Shown here: one piece after another, positions 23,952-35,010 of the stretch | How positions within the stretch are numbered: position 1 is the first letter of the stretch | How the letters are laid out: the number at the start of each line of letters is the position of its first letter | Assembly (NCBI GenBank): GCA_010279815.1 | Contig: QEOQ01000104.1 | Location: forward strand, 62,001-126,000 | Reading direction: 5' to 3' | DNA from: Brachionus plicatilis | Taxonomy: Eukaryota; Rotifera; Eurotatoria; Ploima; Brachionidae | Length of the DNA: 64,000 nucleotides | Notes under the pieces: model-generated | What the model was told of the DNA's origin: nothing | The model's input: only the letters and a program-made list of their open reading frames with translations | Databases searched by the model: none | Made by a program: the position numbers and the translations under genes

Positions 23952-24530
23952 TTTTGAGATGTCAAGATCTTTGATGCTCTAATTGGTCAAATGTGGACGA
24001 CCTGTAAGTCTTCAACGCTGATTCCCACAAATATGAGTTCATCGAAGTTATTAGCATTAATATTAGCTCAAACCGTCAAGTCTTTTAGATACCAAGTTGA
24101 ACAAAATAACAAAATAAAAATGAAAAAAATTTTGAATTTTGTATTCGGATTTTTTCCAAAAACAGCTATTTTATGACCAATTTAACTATATTTTTGTTTA
24201 TTTGTTTGATGATTGTGTCTTCTTTATTTTTTGAAAAAAATAGTACTTAAACAAAAAGTAAGCAATCTTTGGACCAATTTATAGGATGAAATTTAAAATG
24301 TTACTGTGATAATTCAATCGAGAAAAAAAGGAATAAGTAAATTTCACAATTAATTGAAGCCTGTGTTATATTTTTTAATTGAATTTTGAAACCATTTATT
24401 TTGTTCATATTCAAAGTATGTACAAGAAATGAAGACCTTCAATACAAATCCCAAGATGATTAATTAAATATGTTCTAATAAGTCAGACAGTGATGGTGAC
24501 TAAGAACTCAAATCAAGTTTGTCATTTCAT
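23952..24530 (+). pseudogene. Pseudogene copy of the membrane-protein gene at 33741-34356
   Basis: GQMWTT...SSKLLALILAQ...YQVEQ matches NQMWTT...PSKLLALILAH...YQLEQ of the minus-strand gene. A hydrophobic block, an LIEACVIF block and a final exon YVQEMKTF...ELKSS follow in the same order, including the exon boundary position. Stops and frame changes break it (for example TGA after TAIL at about 24176). Opposite orientation to the intact copy about 10 kb away. Confidence 0.75.
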
Positions 24531-24959
24531 TCAATAAAGATTTGAGTTGCTTTCAATAATTTGTAACATATTTGCTATGAACTTTTTTTTTGCGATTTTT
24601 GGACACAGCTTTTTTTGACGCATTTTTCTGGACTGTTTTTTTTTTAATTAATTACCATTTAGTAATATTTGACCCTAAATTTAAATTGCTAATAAAAATT
24701 AATTTAGTTTTGTATCTTAAATTAATAAATTTTAAAAAAAAAATATTAAGTAGAATTTTGATTTTGAATTGCAATTTTTATTTAGAATAAAAAATGTTTT
24801 GTTATTAAATTATCAATATAAAATTTTTAATTTTTTTATTAAATAATCAAATTTTATTTAAAATGATTTTTTATTTATTTATATTATAACAAAAAAATTT
24901 AATTCTATTCTATAAGAAAGTCTAATTTTCCACTAAAAAGTAAAAAGAAATGGTAGTTG
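24531..24959. other. AT-rich, no gene seen
   Basis: No feature recognised. Confidence 0.5.
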
Positions 24960-25835
24960 CAAATTGATTATTAAAATAATTCTCACTTTCTTTTTGTTTT
25001 AATTGCTTTTTAGAAAAACATAAATATTTTACATTTCTTGTTATGTCATCCACGGAGTAAAGATTATTGTTAATTTCAAAAATTCCTAAAAAGTGTCCTG
25101 GTTTGTGAACGGTTGAAGATAAAAATCGGTATTTACAATTATCGATAGTAATTATTTTCAGTAAATCTTCGACGTAAATGTTGTTATTAATCGACTGAAT
25201 ATAAACATAAGTTGGCTTTTTGATAAATCTTATTTCAGGAATTATACCTAATTTACATTAAGCGCATTTTTCGCTAAAGCAAGAATAGAGCTTGATCATA
25301 TCATTTTCTTTTTTAAAAAAAATTAGTTCTGAATCTTAACTAATTATTATATTAAGATTGTTAATACAATTTGAACTACATTTCAGCCATAATTCATGTT
25401 TTTGATGATTAACCATATATTTAACAAAATATTCAACCTAACTTCAATATAATGATAATTGATATATCATGTCTTTTCAAATGGCCTTTCTTTATATTCT
25501 ATAATACAGTTTATCCAAACTTCTCTTGCCTTATCCCAATTTAAGTTATTTATATGAAATAAAATATTATCTAAAATGTTTTTTATACCAGAATCTAAAT
25601 TTATCATTCCATTTGGTTTTATAATTGAGAAATACCATAGTGCTAACAAATGATAATCAATAGTACACGTATCCTTTACATAAACATCTTTAAGACCATG
25701 ATACTCTATTATTGCAGACCATTTAGGGACATGATTTTCAAAATCTTTTAAATTGATACTGAGTAAAACAAATGATCCACTGTTCTCTGTTTTTTGATCA
25801 TTTTTAGACTTTTTAATTTTGCAAATAAATTTCAT
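24960..25835 (-). CDS. USP/USPL1-like cysteine protease domain of a DDE transposon
   Basis: The frame 25835-25467 has KDTCTIDYHLLALWYF, which resembles the Cys box of ubiquitin-specific and USPL1-type peptidases (Cys followed by a helix, cf. NTC.(I/L)(D/N)..L.AL). Farther on, through frames at 25440-24960, come a Cys-rich segment (KCSSNC) and then KYRFLSSTVHKPGHFLGIFE and LYSVDD, which fit the catalytic His (Gly-His-Phe) and Asp. So Cys, His and Asp occur in the right order and spacing for a C19/C98 papain-like fold. It overlaps the transposase tail frame by 4 nt (ATGA). Joining the exons needs at least one intron or frameshift near 25467. Deubiquitinase or deSUMOylase activity is an inference. 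Confidence 0.5.
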
Positions 25836-28023
25836 TGAATCATTATTTTATTTTTATCCAATTTGTATTTGTTTGTTACATGTTGTCCAATTTCTTTACT
25901 CTTTTCAATTTCCGAACGATTTTCATCAGATTCATCACTGCTACGTGATGAATCTGAGCTACTTGAAACATGTACCTTTCTTCTTTTATTTCTGAAATAT
26001 ATTGGGTCGTTTGGAGGAATTTTACTGTCCATTTTAATTAAAATATTATTTAAACCTTCTGCAGGTGAAAAAATTTCTTTGTGTTTTGCATAAGCAAAAT
26101 AGTATATTAATGCTGCAACATGACTGCAACAACCAGCAACTTTCCGACCAGAAAAACAGCTGCAAATGTATGCTTTAAAGTCAATTATTTATAAAATTTT
26201 AAGAAGAAAAAAAATTTAAATGTCTTACAATTAATTCCTTTAGAGCAATCTAACTTAGGTGTATATTGAACAAAAACTTTATATGAATTTTTAAATGAAT
26301 CGATATGATTTTCACTTTGAGAATTTATGATTTTCTTTTTGCCTCGCTTATGTCGTGAAGGTAATTTTATAGAAATAATTTTTGTCCCCTTGAATTTGGA
26401 ATACATCTTTTCTGTTTTTTTCCCAATTAAATTATTATTAACAATAAAAGCTGTCGGATTTTCTGCTAAATCGCTCATATAGCTTGTAGCTTGCCTTAAT
26501 TGAAAAGAACCCAAAAAAATTTTATTTTGCATTGTTTTACGTTTTAAAACAGGAAAATCATCTATTTCTGAGAAATTGATTGGAACAATCTCTTTGGTAT
26601 CCAATTGTTTACCAAGCAAGAATTCAAGATTGTTTTGTTTTTTTTCTATTTTTTTTAATATCCTTTTCGCTATTTTTCCTGCATTTACTCCATCAGAACA
26701 GCTAGGTTTAAAATCAAAATTAATCATTGCGCAACAATTTCTATAGTCAATCATTATGTGACCTGCTTCTGAATTTCTAATATTGTCAAGTGCCTTTTTA
26801 TTTTTTAAAATATCAATTTGTTTCTCCACAATAAACCGACACTTTTTTAAAAATAAAATTAAATAAAAATTTTTATGATTTATTATTACTTTTGTAACAA
26901 GTTTTGTATAACTTGTTTGTTCAGTAGTTAATTGTTTTGATTTTGAACTCGTCAGGTCAGTTCTTTCCTCGATCTGTATACAGGTTGGTATTTTACATTC
27001 GAATTTATAATTTTCTTTTAAAAATTTAAATATATCACGGAAGCCTTTTAATTTGAATTATATATTAAATTTTTTCTTTATTAAAATACTTACCTCTGTC
27101 AAGGAAAAGGATAGTTTTATTTGGGAGAAGGAGGTTATTTAAGTCCTAATCTGATGTTAATATATATTTTAGAATTGCAGCATCATTATCGCTTGCTTGA
27201 AAGGCTCCATAACAATCAATGATCCATCCGTCTGCACAACAAACAATGAAAGGTTTTAAAAGAGAGTCCGATTTTTGTGAACTCCAACAACGATATTGAA
27301 ATCCATTATTAGAACTTTTTTCTAAACGAGTATATGTTCCATCGCAAACTATTGCCAAAACATCTTCTTCTAAATTATGAAGTTTTTTTATCATAATATT
27401 ATTATGTTTCAAGTAGAACTCTCTTTTTTTTTTTGAACCCAAAAAATAAGGAACAAAATCTTTGTGAATAGCGTTTCTTATTACCGATAAATAATTGCTA
27501 ATTTGAACTTGTGTCGTATTTTTACTAAACAGTGATGCCAACGTTTTTTGATTAGATCCTGTTGATAACCAATAACGATAAAGTGCTATTAATTGTTCCT
27601 TGGATCGTTGTAAATTATCATTTACACTTGTTATATATTTTGAGAAAGAAATGAATTTTTCTTTTGACCATCCAGTGATTTCTTTGCAATGTTTTTCATC
27701 TAGAGTTGATATGTCTTTATATTTTTCGAAAATTGTTTTTCCTTTTAATTCTAGATACTCAAACATGTCAAATATTTGTCTTTCATGTTCTACTAATTTA
27801 GTAGGTATAATTTTAAAAAGGTCTTTTTTTAAATTAGAATCATTCTCTAAATGTATTCCACAGCATCTCGAACCTTTCTTAATAAAAATTTGATGAGTTT
27901 TATAACCATAAACAATTGATTCAAAATTTAATAATTTCAAGCGTAAAGATGAATTTTTTTAAGACACACAAAACAAAAACGATGCGATGAACGAGCAGTT
28001 TTGATTTTTCGATAAGAAGCCAT
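25832..28023 (-). CDS. Spliced DDE_Tnp_4 transposase with SWIM zinc finger
   Basis: ATG at 28023 starts MASYRKIKTARSSHRFC, leading to a C2CH-type zinc region (CFVC...RCCGIHL; frame change or intron near 27958). Then the DDE_Tnp_4 core: CDGTYTRLEKSSN (first Asp), YGAFQASDNDAAIL (second Asp), LDRGFRDIFKFL and a Glu in IVEKQ. Apparent GT-AG introns near 27095, 26885 and 26174-26231 join these blocks. The last exon gives CSCFSGRKVAGCCSHVAALI, a SWIM zinc finger (C-x-C...C-x-H), then a Ser-rich tail ending at 25832. One in-frame TAG lies at about 27146. IS4EU/Harbinger-like cut-and-paste transposase, similar to multi-exon copies in other invertebrates. Confidence 0.75.
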
Positions 28024-29197
28024 CGTTATCTTTTTACTAAATTAATTATTCTATTTTATTTTAAATCTAACCATCAAATTTTTTAAAATAATATTTTATA
28101 AAAATTTAAGAATAAAGTGAAAAATTAATAAAAATGTGTTTAAAAAATCTAAAAAAAATTCCCAATTGAAGTTGTTTTTACTCTTTTTAAATAAAACTAT
28201 TTTCACTAAATTCTCATTTTAATTTTGTCTTTTTTTTCTTTCTTTTAGTTCGATTCTTTTGTTTTGTTCAATCAAAATTAGAAAGAATCTATATAAAATA
28301 AATATCTTTCTAAAAACAAACATCAAAAGCTTTGAACAAAAACAATAAAAAACAACATCCTTTTAAAATTCTTTATTGCAAGATATTGTTGTGTCCGAGA
28401 GATAAGAACTTTTCTGGTTGAGTTTAATTTATGTTGATTCTAAGGGTTCTAGGATATACTAAGCTGAGTTTTAATTAGAGAAAATAACTAAGTTTTTTTT
28501 TTATTAACTTTTATTTCAAATAACAAATAATAACAAAAATAACAAGAACAAAAGGAAAAAGTAAATGGTTAATCTTATTAAAGGCCGGATCTCGTTGTGT
28601 ATAGGATGAAAAGGAACATAAAGAAAAAGAAGGACAAATAAGTAATTATAAATATAGAAATAGTATATTTATAATAAAGTGCTATTAATATAGAAATAGC
28701 ATACGGAGTAAACAAAATTATAAAGAGGACTTCACTATAAGTTATGTAAGAAATTAAAGAGAAACAAATTATAAAATTGAAAAAGAAAAAGAAGTGATCC
28801 ATCGTTGTGCAGTGTGTTGTTTAAATATAAAAAAACTAAGTTTAGAAAAATGAACTTAAACTTGTTGAGTGTTGCAGTTTACATTTGCAACAGTTAGAAA
28901 TAAAGACTGGTTGCGAATGCAACAATATATTTAATAAAAAATTTATAAAAATACCTTTGTAGCCATCATTAATTTCATTTTGTCTTTATTTTCATCAAGC
29001 CAAATAAAATTTATTTAAAACATAATCGATTAAATCGAAATTTTTTATCAAAAGCCATCCAACTGTGTAATCTATATCATTGATTGGGGAAAGGGCAATA
29101 TTTTCACCAACAATTATCAAAATTTTTTTTGAATTTATTAGAAATCTTCAATAATTAATTAATATTATCCAAATTTTTTATTTGAAACGCAGAAAAA
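28024..29197. other. AT-rich, no gene seen
   Basis: Only low-complexity frames (for example a Phe/Ile-rich one at 28578-28802 minus, judged chance). Confidence 0.5.
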
Positions 29198-29551
29198 TTA
29201 CTTTTTTATCTTTCTACAGTGACTATAATTTATTTGAATTGTCTCAATCAAATCTCCATCTGGTGGGTAATATCCAGTTTGTGGGTTATTTCCGAATTGA
29301 ATTGGAAGATTTTTCTCATAACAGTTATTACTGTAATTTTCCGGAATAAAAAATTCTTTGATTCTCAGACAACGATCGTTTGAGTCACATGCAAATCCGT
29401 GTGCTACTTCATCAATTTTTATATCACCTGATGAAGGATTAATCTGTGAATAAAAATTCTGTTTTGTTGATGAAAGTATTTGTGCAGTTGACATGGGTGA
29501 ATGAAATTCGATGTTAAAAAAAATTAAAAAGAAACACAAAAAATTTTCCAT
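29198..29551 (-). CDS. Small secreted Cys-containing protein, unknown
   Basis: From ATG 29551: MENFLCFFLIFFNIEFHSPM, a signal-peptide-like start, then a hydrophilic 95-residue body with Cys residues (FACDSNDRCLRIKEF, NNCYEK, HCRK) and GYYPPDGD. The longer frame starting at 29626 is less likely because the signal-like segment would be internal. No family recognised. Confidence 0.45.
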   Translation of the reverse strand: MENFLCFFLIFFNIEFHSPMSTAQILSSTKQNFYSQINPSSGDIKIDEVAHGFACDSNDRCLRIKEFFIPENYSNNCYEKNLPIQFGNNPQTGYYPPDGDLIETIQINYSHCRKIKK

Positions 29552-29639
29552 ATGAATGACCTTGTAAAGAGAACAAAATAAAATATTTCTAATAAAAAGG
29601 TAGTGAAAACCTACTGGAAAAAACACAAAATTTAATTTT

Positions 29640-30160
29640 TGAAGAATCGAAAAAACTGAAAATAAAGAAAAATTGAGAGAAATGATTCACTCAATTCACT
29701 TTTTCGATTTTCTTTTCTGAAAAAGAATCGTAAATCTATAGTGCTGAAAAATTTTTCAGAAATAAAGCATTTTAAACACAGAAACTCGATATTTATACAT
29801 TTTTTTTATCATTCTTATTTTCTATTCAAACTTCTTTCAAAAAAAATGTTGATGTTTGACCTAGACTTTATTCAAAGCACATTTAAAAAAAATCTGCTGT
29901 ATTCTAGGTCAAAAATAAACATTATTTTTTTAAAGAAAAAAAGGAACAAATAAAAATTTTGATCGAAAAAGAAAAGTAAAATAACGAGATTCTGTGTTGG
30001 AAATATTTTTTATCTAAAAAATTTACTTTTCGTACAGAATTACGATATTAATTTGTAAAGAATCGAAAATACTTAAAATATAGAAAAATTCAGAAAAATG
30101 ATTCACTCAATTCACTTTTTCGATTTTCTTTTCTGAGAAAAAAATGGTAAATCTTTTTTA
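29640..30160. repeat. Pair of direct repeats of about 100 bp
   Basis: 29640-29740 and 30060-30160 share ATGATTCACTCAATTCACTT followed by TTTCGATTTTCTTTTCTGA. The first lies just 5' of the secreted ORF; the second is just 5' of the homeodomain gene. Confidence 0.8.
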
Positions 30161-30333
30161 TTTTAATATAGATTTATCATTTTTTAGAGAAAAAAGTATC
30201 GGTAAAGTAGATTAGGTACATACTTTATCACAATATTTTGAAATTTTTTTTTCAATGTTTCTTTTAATGATTTTTTAAAAATTTTCTTTTAATAAACAGA
30301 ATAAAAATAAAATAATATTTTTTGATTTTAGAA

Positions 30334-30869
30334 ATGGAAAGGAAAAAAAATAATTGCAATAAAATTTTGGAAATCTTTCGAAATCAAAATATCATTAAAG
30401 AAGTCTTTTATTTATTTATAGAATGGATAAAAAGTTATTTTACAAAAATTATGAAATCTATAGAAGTTTATAATTTCAGGAAAAAAAAGATTCCTAAAAA
30501 TTATATTGACATCAAATGTAAATTTATTTTAGAAAATTGGCTGAACGAAAATTTAGAAAATCCATATCCCTCTTTGGAATCAAAAATAATTCTTTCAAAT
30601 AAAACAAACTTAACTTTAAAAAAAATTAATCATTGGTTTGTTTGGAAAAGAACCCAGCTAAAGAAGCGAAATGCAGAAATAAAGGTTAATGATGCTTTTT
30701 CGTGTAAAAACAAGAATATATTAAGAGATTTTTTTTAAACATTAATGATAGACCAAATAAAAATCAGATCTCCATTCTAGCTACGAAAATCAATGCCACG
30801 GAGAAAAAAATTGCAAAATGGTTCACCGATCAAAGATATGTGCAAAAAAATAGATCAAGTAACTGTTAA
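30334..30869 (+). CDS. Atypical TALE-like homeodomain protein with a second homeodomain
   Basis: From ATG 30334 (or an exon beginning after the AG at 30331). Residues about 50-115 hold a homeodomain with the TALE loop: FILENWLNENLENPYPS, then NLTLKKINHWFVWKR. Trp-Phe of helix 3 is kept, but the nearly invariant Asn51 is Trp. The frame stops at 30738 after a run of eight T. In the next frame a second homeodomain-like block follows (ILATKINATEKKIAKWFTDQ), with Asp at position 51, to a stop at 30869. One base in the T run would join them; sequencing error or a frameshift mutation are both possible. Related to 37538-37964. Confidence 0.6.
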
Positions 30870-31649
30870 AGTATTCTTAAGAGTCAAGCTTTGGCTAAAA
30901 ATTAAATTTTATTGAGTTTTATTTTAAAATTTTAAAATGTGATCCAAATTTTGTCATTCTAATAAATGTACATGCAAAAAAATTTTGTTTCATTTTTTTA
31001 AAAAATTTATCATTTTTTTTAGAAATAAAGGATTTTTGTATTTTTGTGATTCACATAGTGAGTTTTATCCTTATTTAATTATTAAATGCTTTATTCATCT
31101 AAAATGACAAATTTTATTTAGCTTTTTTTTCTGGTCCAAGATACCATATAAACTGCATCATTTAAATATTTTTATTTTAAATAAAAGTCATTTTTATAAT
31201 ATTTGTTATAAAAAAAATTTTTTTTTATTTATTTAATTGACTAAAACTTAGAGTCGTTTTTGCTTAGCGTACCTCTGAGTACAAAAACAAGTTGTGAAAA
31301 AAAAAAAATTTTAAAAATCGAAATTAGTGGCATGAACCGAGTCATTATCTGAGGTTACTATAACACTTATATTTAGTTGCGATTTTTGGATATGATTCCA
31401 TCGTCAAGAGTCAATATGACCAGAAAAGTCATGAACATGCTCAAGGCTGATAAAAAGTGCCAGGCGTCGTGGTGATCACTTGTGAGTTAAATGCGAGTAT
31501 TTTTCAGACTAATCATTTCTTTCTTTTAGTATTAAAACTATAAAGTTAAAATTGATAGAATTTAATACTTTATTTTAACAAAAAAACTAAATTATCTTCA
31601 AAAAATTTTTTTTAACTTCAAAAATAAAAAATTAAAAAGAGTTTTGAAA
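30870..31649. other. Non-coding; GC-richer block at 31320-31480
   Basis: 31320-31480 is less AT-rich (CAGGCGTCGTGGTGATCAC) without a convincing frame or RNA match. Confidence 0.4.
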
Positions 31650-32379
31650 TTAATTTTTTTGAATAAAAAGATAAAAAATGAAAAAACTAAATAAAAAAAA
31701 TAAAACCAGACCAAAAATTGCTAAGAAAATTTTTATTTGTCCAAAAAATCCGAATCCTTCCACTACTGTTTGGAGAAAACCTGTGATGAAAATGCCAATC
31801 GATGAACCAAAAAACCGAAAAATATCCAAGTTGGTCACAAGAAAGGCCTTTTAATATATTTATTTGGTATTTTGTTAATTATTGAAAAAAATTACAGTCC
31901 AAACAGAATAACTTTTACATTCTGGGAGCCAATATCGCAATAAATCTGAGAAAATTTCCTTATATATTTCACATTTACTACTTGTATTTTCCAGAGCCAG
32001 ATAGTTTGAAAATATTCCGTTCAAGTAAAAAATAATTCCATATGTAAGTAAAGCAGTTCGACTTAACAGTTTATCCCACAAGATACCAAAAATCATTAAA
32101 AATAGTAAAGGTAATTGTACCAAACCATTATATAATATTTTTATAGTACTAAAACAGCAAGATGACCAACGGGCGTATGGAATAATTTTGGTTTTGTTTA
32201 CAATTTTTGCACGAGTAACGCCATTCTCAATCCATGTCACCACGCATCTCGATTTTGAAGTTTTAAGGATTCTTCCCTTCTGCATTTTTTCTTAATAAAA
32301 AGTCAAAACAGAAAATCAAAATAAATATTAGAAATAAACCATTTGTTCTTTCAAAAATAACTTCAGAACCAGGCTCCAT
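31650..32379 (-). CDS. Multi-pass membrane protein, two or more exons, possibly CLCC1-like
   Basis: 32285-31900 encodes two hydrophobic segments (LVQLPLLFLMIFGILW, TYGIIFYLNGIF) and a Cys-containing loop. A 48-nt intron (GTAATT at 31890, AG near 31843) joins SVWT in frame to AFLVTNLDIFRFFGSSIG and a last hydrophobic segment, stop at 31650. A possible first part from ATG 32379 (MEPGSEVIFERTNG then a transmembrane stretch) is in another frame. The order (Cys loop, amphipathic FF..G..IG helix, terminal membrane helix) is faintly like chloride channel CLIC-like 1; that is a weak guess. Confidence 0.45.
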
Positions 32380-32879
32380 TGGATTAATTTGATTATTTTG
32401 TCTTTGAAATTTCAAAAATAAAGTATAAGCTAAGGTAAGGTAATAAGTTTCAGGTCTAAGCTCTTGAGTTATTTTTAAAACAAATGCTAAATTCGTTTCG
32501 AAAACTTTTTGAAATTTTTAAAAACAAATGTCACATTAATTTTTATATTTTTGTTTGTTTTATTTTATTATTTGATAATTAAATTAATAAAAAAAATGCC
32601 AAATTTTAAAAAAAAAATTTATTGATTTGGGTGTCAAAAAATAAATTAATTTATTTTACAATTAAAATTTAAATACAAAAAATAACAAAATGTGTCCAAA
32701 AAAACTGTAGCCAAAAATACTGTTGTTAAAAAAAACTGGGTTTTTTATTAATTACATTTTTTTGCTACTTCAATCACTTTCTTTCGAAATTCTTCTATTA
32801 AGAGTCCAATTAGTAAGTTCCACTAGTTAAAGTGTCCTGTCCATACCAAACCATTGGCACAATACTGAACTGTATCAAA
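32380..32879. other. AT-rich, no gene seen
   Basis: No feature recognised. Confidence 0.5.
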
Positions 32880-33700
32880 TAATGGGTCAAAAAATCCTGG
32901 GTCCAAAAATACTGAGTCCAAAAATACTGGGTCAAAAAATACTGGGTCCAAAAATTCTGTGTCCAAAAAAACTTTCTTTAAACAAAACGCAAAAAAATGC
33001 AAAACTTAAAAAAACTTGCCAACATAAAAATGGTTCCAATAATGCTGTAACCAAAAAAACTGTGACCAATAATGCTGTGACCAAAAAAACTGGGTCCAAA
33101 AATACTGGGTCCAAAAAAACTGGGTCCAAAAATACTGGGTCTAAAAAAACTGGGTCCAAAAATACTGGGTCCAAAAATACTGGGTCCAAAAATTCTGTGT
33201 CCAAAAAAACTGTCTTTAAAAAAACGCAAAAAAATTCAAAACTTTAAAAAACTTGCCAACAAGAAACTGGGTCCAATAATGTTGTGACTAATAATGCTGT
33301 GACCAAAAATGCTGTGACCAATAAGGCTGTGACCAAAAATGCTGTGACTAATAATGCTGTGACAAAAAATGCTGTGACCAATAAGGCTGTGACCAATAAT
33401 GCTGTGACAAAAAAAACTGGGTCCAAAAATACTGGGTCCAAAAATTCTGTGTCCAAAAAAACTGTCTTTAAAAAAACGCAAAAAAATGCAAAACTTTAAA
33501 AAACTTGCCAACAAGAAACTGGGTCCAATAATGCTGTGGCCAAAAATGTTGTGCCAATAATGCTGTGACCAATAAGGCTGTGACCAATAATTTTGTGACC
33601 AAAAAAACTGGGTCCAAAAATACTGGGTCCAAAAATACTGGGTCCAAAAATACTCGGTCCAAAAATTCTGTGTCCAAAAAAACTGTCTTTTAAAATACGT
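32880..33700. repeat. 15-bp minisatellite in about 250-bp higher-order units
   Basis: Tandem CTGGGTCCAAAAATA and CTGTGACCAATAATG 15-mers. They are broken three or four times (about 32960, 33210, 33455, 33680) by the same spacer, which contains GTCTTTAAAAAAACGCAAAA and ACTTGCCAACAAGAAACTGG. Because 15 is a multiple of three, all frames stay open and give Thr-Gly-Ser-Lys or Phe-Leu-Asp-Pro-Val repeats; these are not taken as genes. Confidence 0.93.
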
Positions 33701-33740
33701 AAAAAAATGACAAACAACGAAAAGCGATATGATAAGAGAC

Positions 33741-34356
33741 TTAAATCTTTATATCAAATGTTTGACTCGATTTAAGTTCTAAGTCATCATCACTTTCATT
33801 CTCTAATTTACTAGTTTCTTTTTTATCATTTATTTTTGGACTTAATTTTGTACTAAAGGTCTTCATTTCTTGTACATACTTTTTTAAAATGAAAAAGAAT
33901 ATTAGTTAAAAAAAAATTGATTTTTAAAAAAATTACGCAGGCTTCCACGAATTGCAGAGTTGACTTATTGCTCCTTGTTGCTCTTGAGGAATAATCAATT
34001 TCATTAACCAAATTGTTGGAAAGATTACAAACTTTTTGGTAAAATACTTTTTTTCTCAAAAAATAAGCAAGTAAAACAATCAAAAAAAAAATTAACACAA
34101 AAAAAGTCAAACTGATCCAAAAAAAATTTTTGTGGAATAAAATACGAGTCCAAAATTCAAAATTATTTTGAATTTCGGGTCCTAGCATTATTGGGGTTTC
34201 GTTTTCATCGATTTGTTCTAATTGGTATCCAGAAGGGTTGGAGGAGAGAGTTTTTGGGTGAGCTAATATCAAGGCTAATAATTTTGATGGAGGACTGCTT
34301 GTTGGAAGTTTTGTTGTCCACATTTGATTAACGAATAGGTCAAAGCCGCTTGACAT
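33741..34356 (-). CDS. Single-pass membrane protein, last two exons, unknown family
   Basis: Exon 34356-33937 (140 codons, acceptor TTTTTAG just before it), 58-nt GT-AG intron, last exon 33878-33741 (46 codons with stop). The product has an N-terminal soluble part with SKLLALILAH, NNFEFWTRILFHKNFF, one strong membrane helix (WISLTFFVLIFFLIVLLAYF), then a basic cytosolic segment and an acidic tail (ENESDDDLELKSS). Upstream exons are not found. A decayed, inverted paralogue lies at 23952-24530, and conservation of frame and splice sites between the two supports a real gene. Confidence 0.6.
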
Positions 34357-34429
34357 CTAAAAAGATAAAATTTTTTTTAATTTATATAATTAAGTTTTTA
34401 TTTGAAAAGCTGATGATAGAAAGATTTGG

Positions 34430-34605
34430 CTTAAGTCTAAGAGAAAATGAAAAGAAAAATTTTAACTTAGAAAATTGATTTTTAAGCATTAAATTGAATT
34501 GAAAATTTGGATTAAAAATTTGTTTCTTGTTTATAAAAAGTTTTTGGCTTAAGTCTAAGAGAAAAAGAAAAGAAAAATTTAACTTAGAAAATTTATTTTT
34601 AAGCA
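34430..34605. repeat. Two direct copies of a 60-bp sequence
   Basis: GGCTTAAGTCTAAGAGAAAA...TTTTTAAGCAT occurs at about 34430-34490 and 34545-34605, spaced about 115 bp. 34610-35010 is plain AT-rich. Confidence 0.8.
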
Positions 34606-35010
34606 TCGAAGCTTTTCAAATAAAAATTTTTATAAATAAGAAACAAATTTTTTTTAAGACTTTAAAACTAAATACTATACAAGAAAAATAAAAAGCACGC
34701 ATTAAAAAAAAAAAATTTTGTGAGTTTTTTTTGAATATATTTTTAATCCAAATTTTCAATTTTGCTTAGTATTAAAACCTTGTTGTTTGAAATTTATATT
34801 TATTTAAAATAATGTTATATTAATTTTGCAATTTTATTAAAACTTTTAAACCAATTTTCAATATTATGTATTTATTAGATTTTTTTTAATTTTTATTTTC
34901 AAAAAAAGCTCAAAAATATAATTATTTTGTAGCTTAAATTTTAATTCAGTGACTTTGGGTTCAAAATTAAATCAGGGGCAAAATTTCAATATAAATCCTG
35001 TATTCCTCTT

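Noticed and set aside
29741..29953. 70-codon Lys/Phe-rich frame
   Set aside because: AT-rich composition alone explains it; no conserved motif, and it lies between two direct repeats.
31320..31480. Possible structured RNA gene
   Set aside because: No match to tRNA, 5S, U-snRNA or snoRNA box patterns could be made by eye.
32932..33717. Several overlapping frames of 70-121 codons on both strands
   Set aside because: All are products of the 15-bp minisatellite, whose unit length keeps every frame open.
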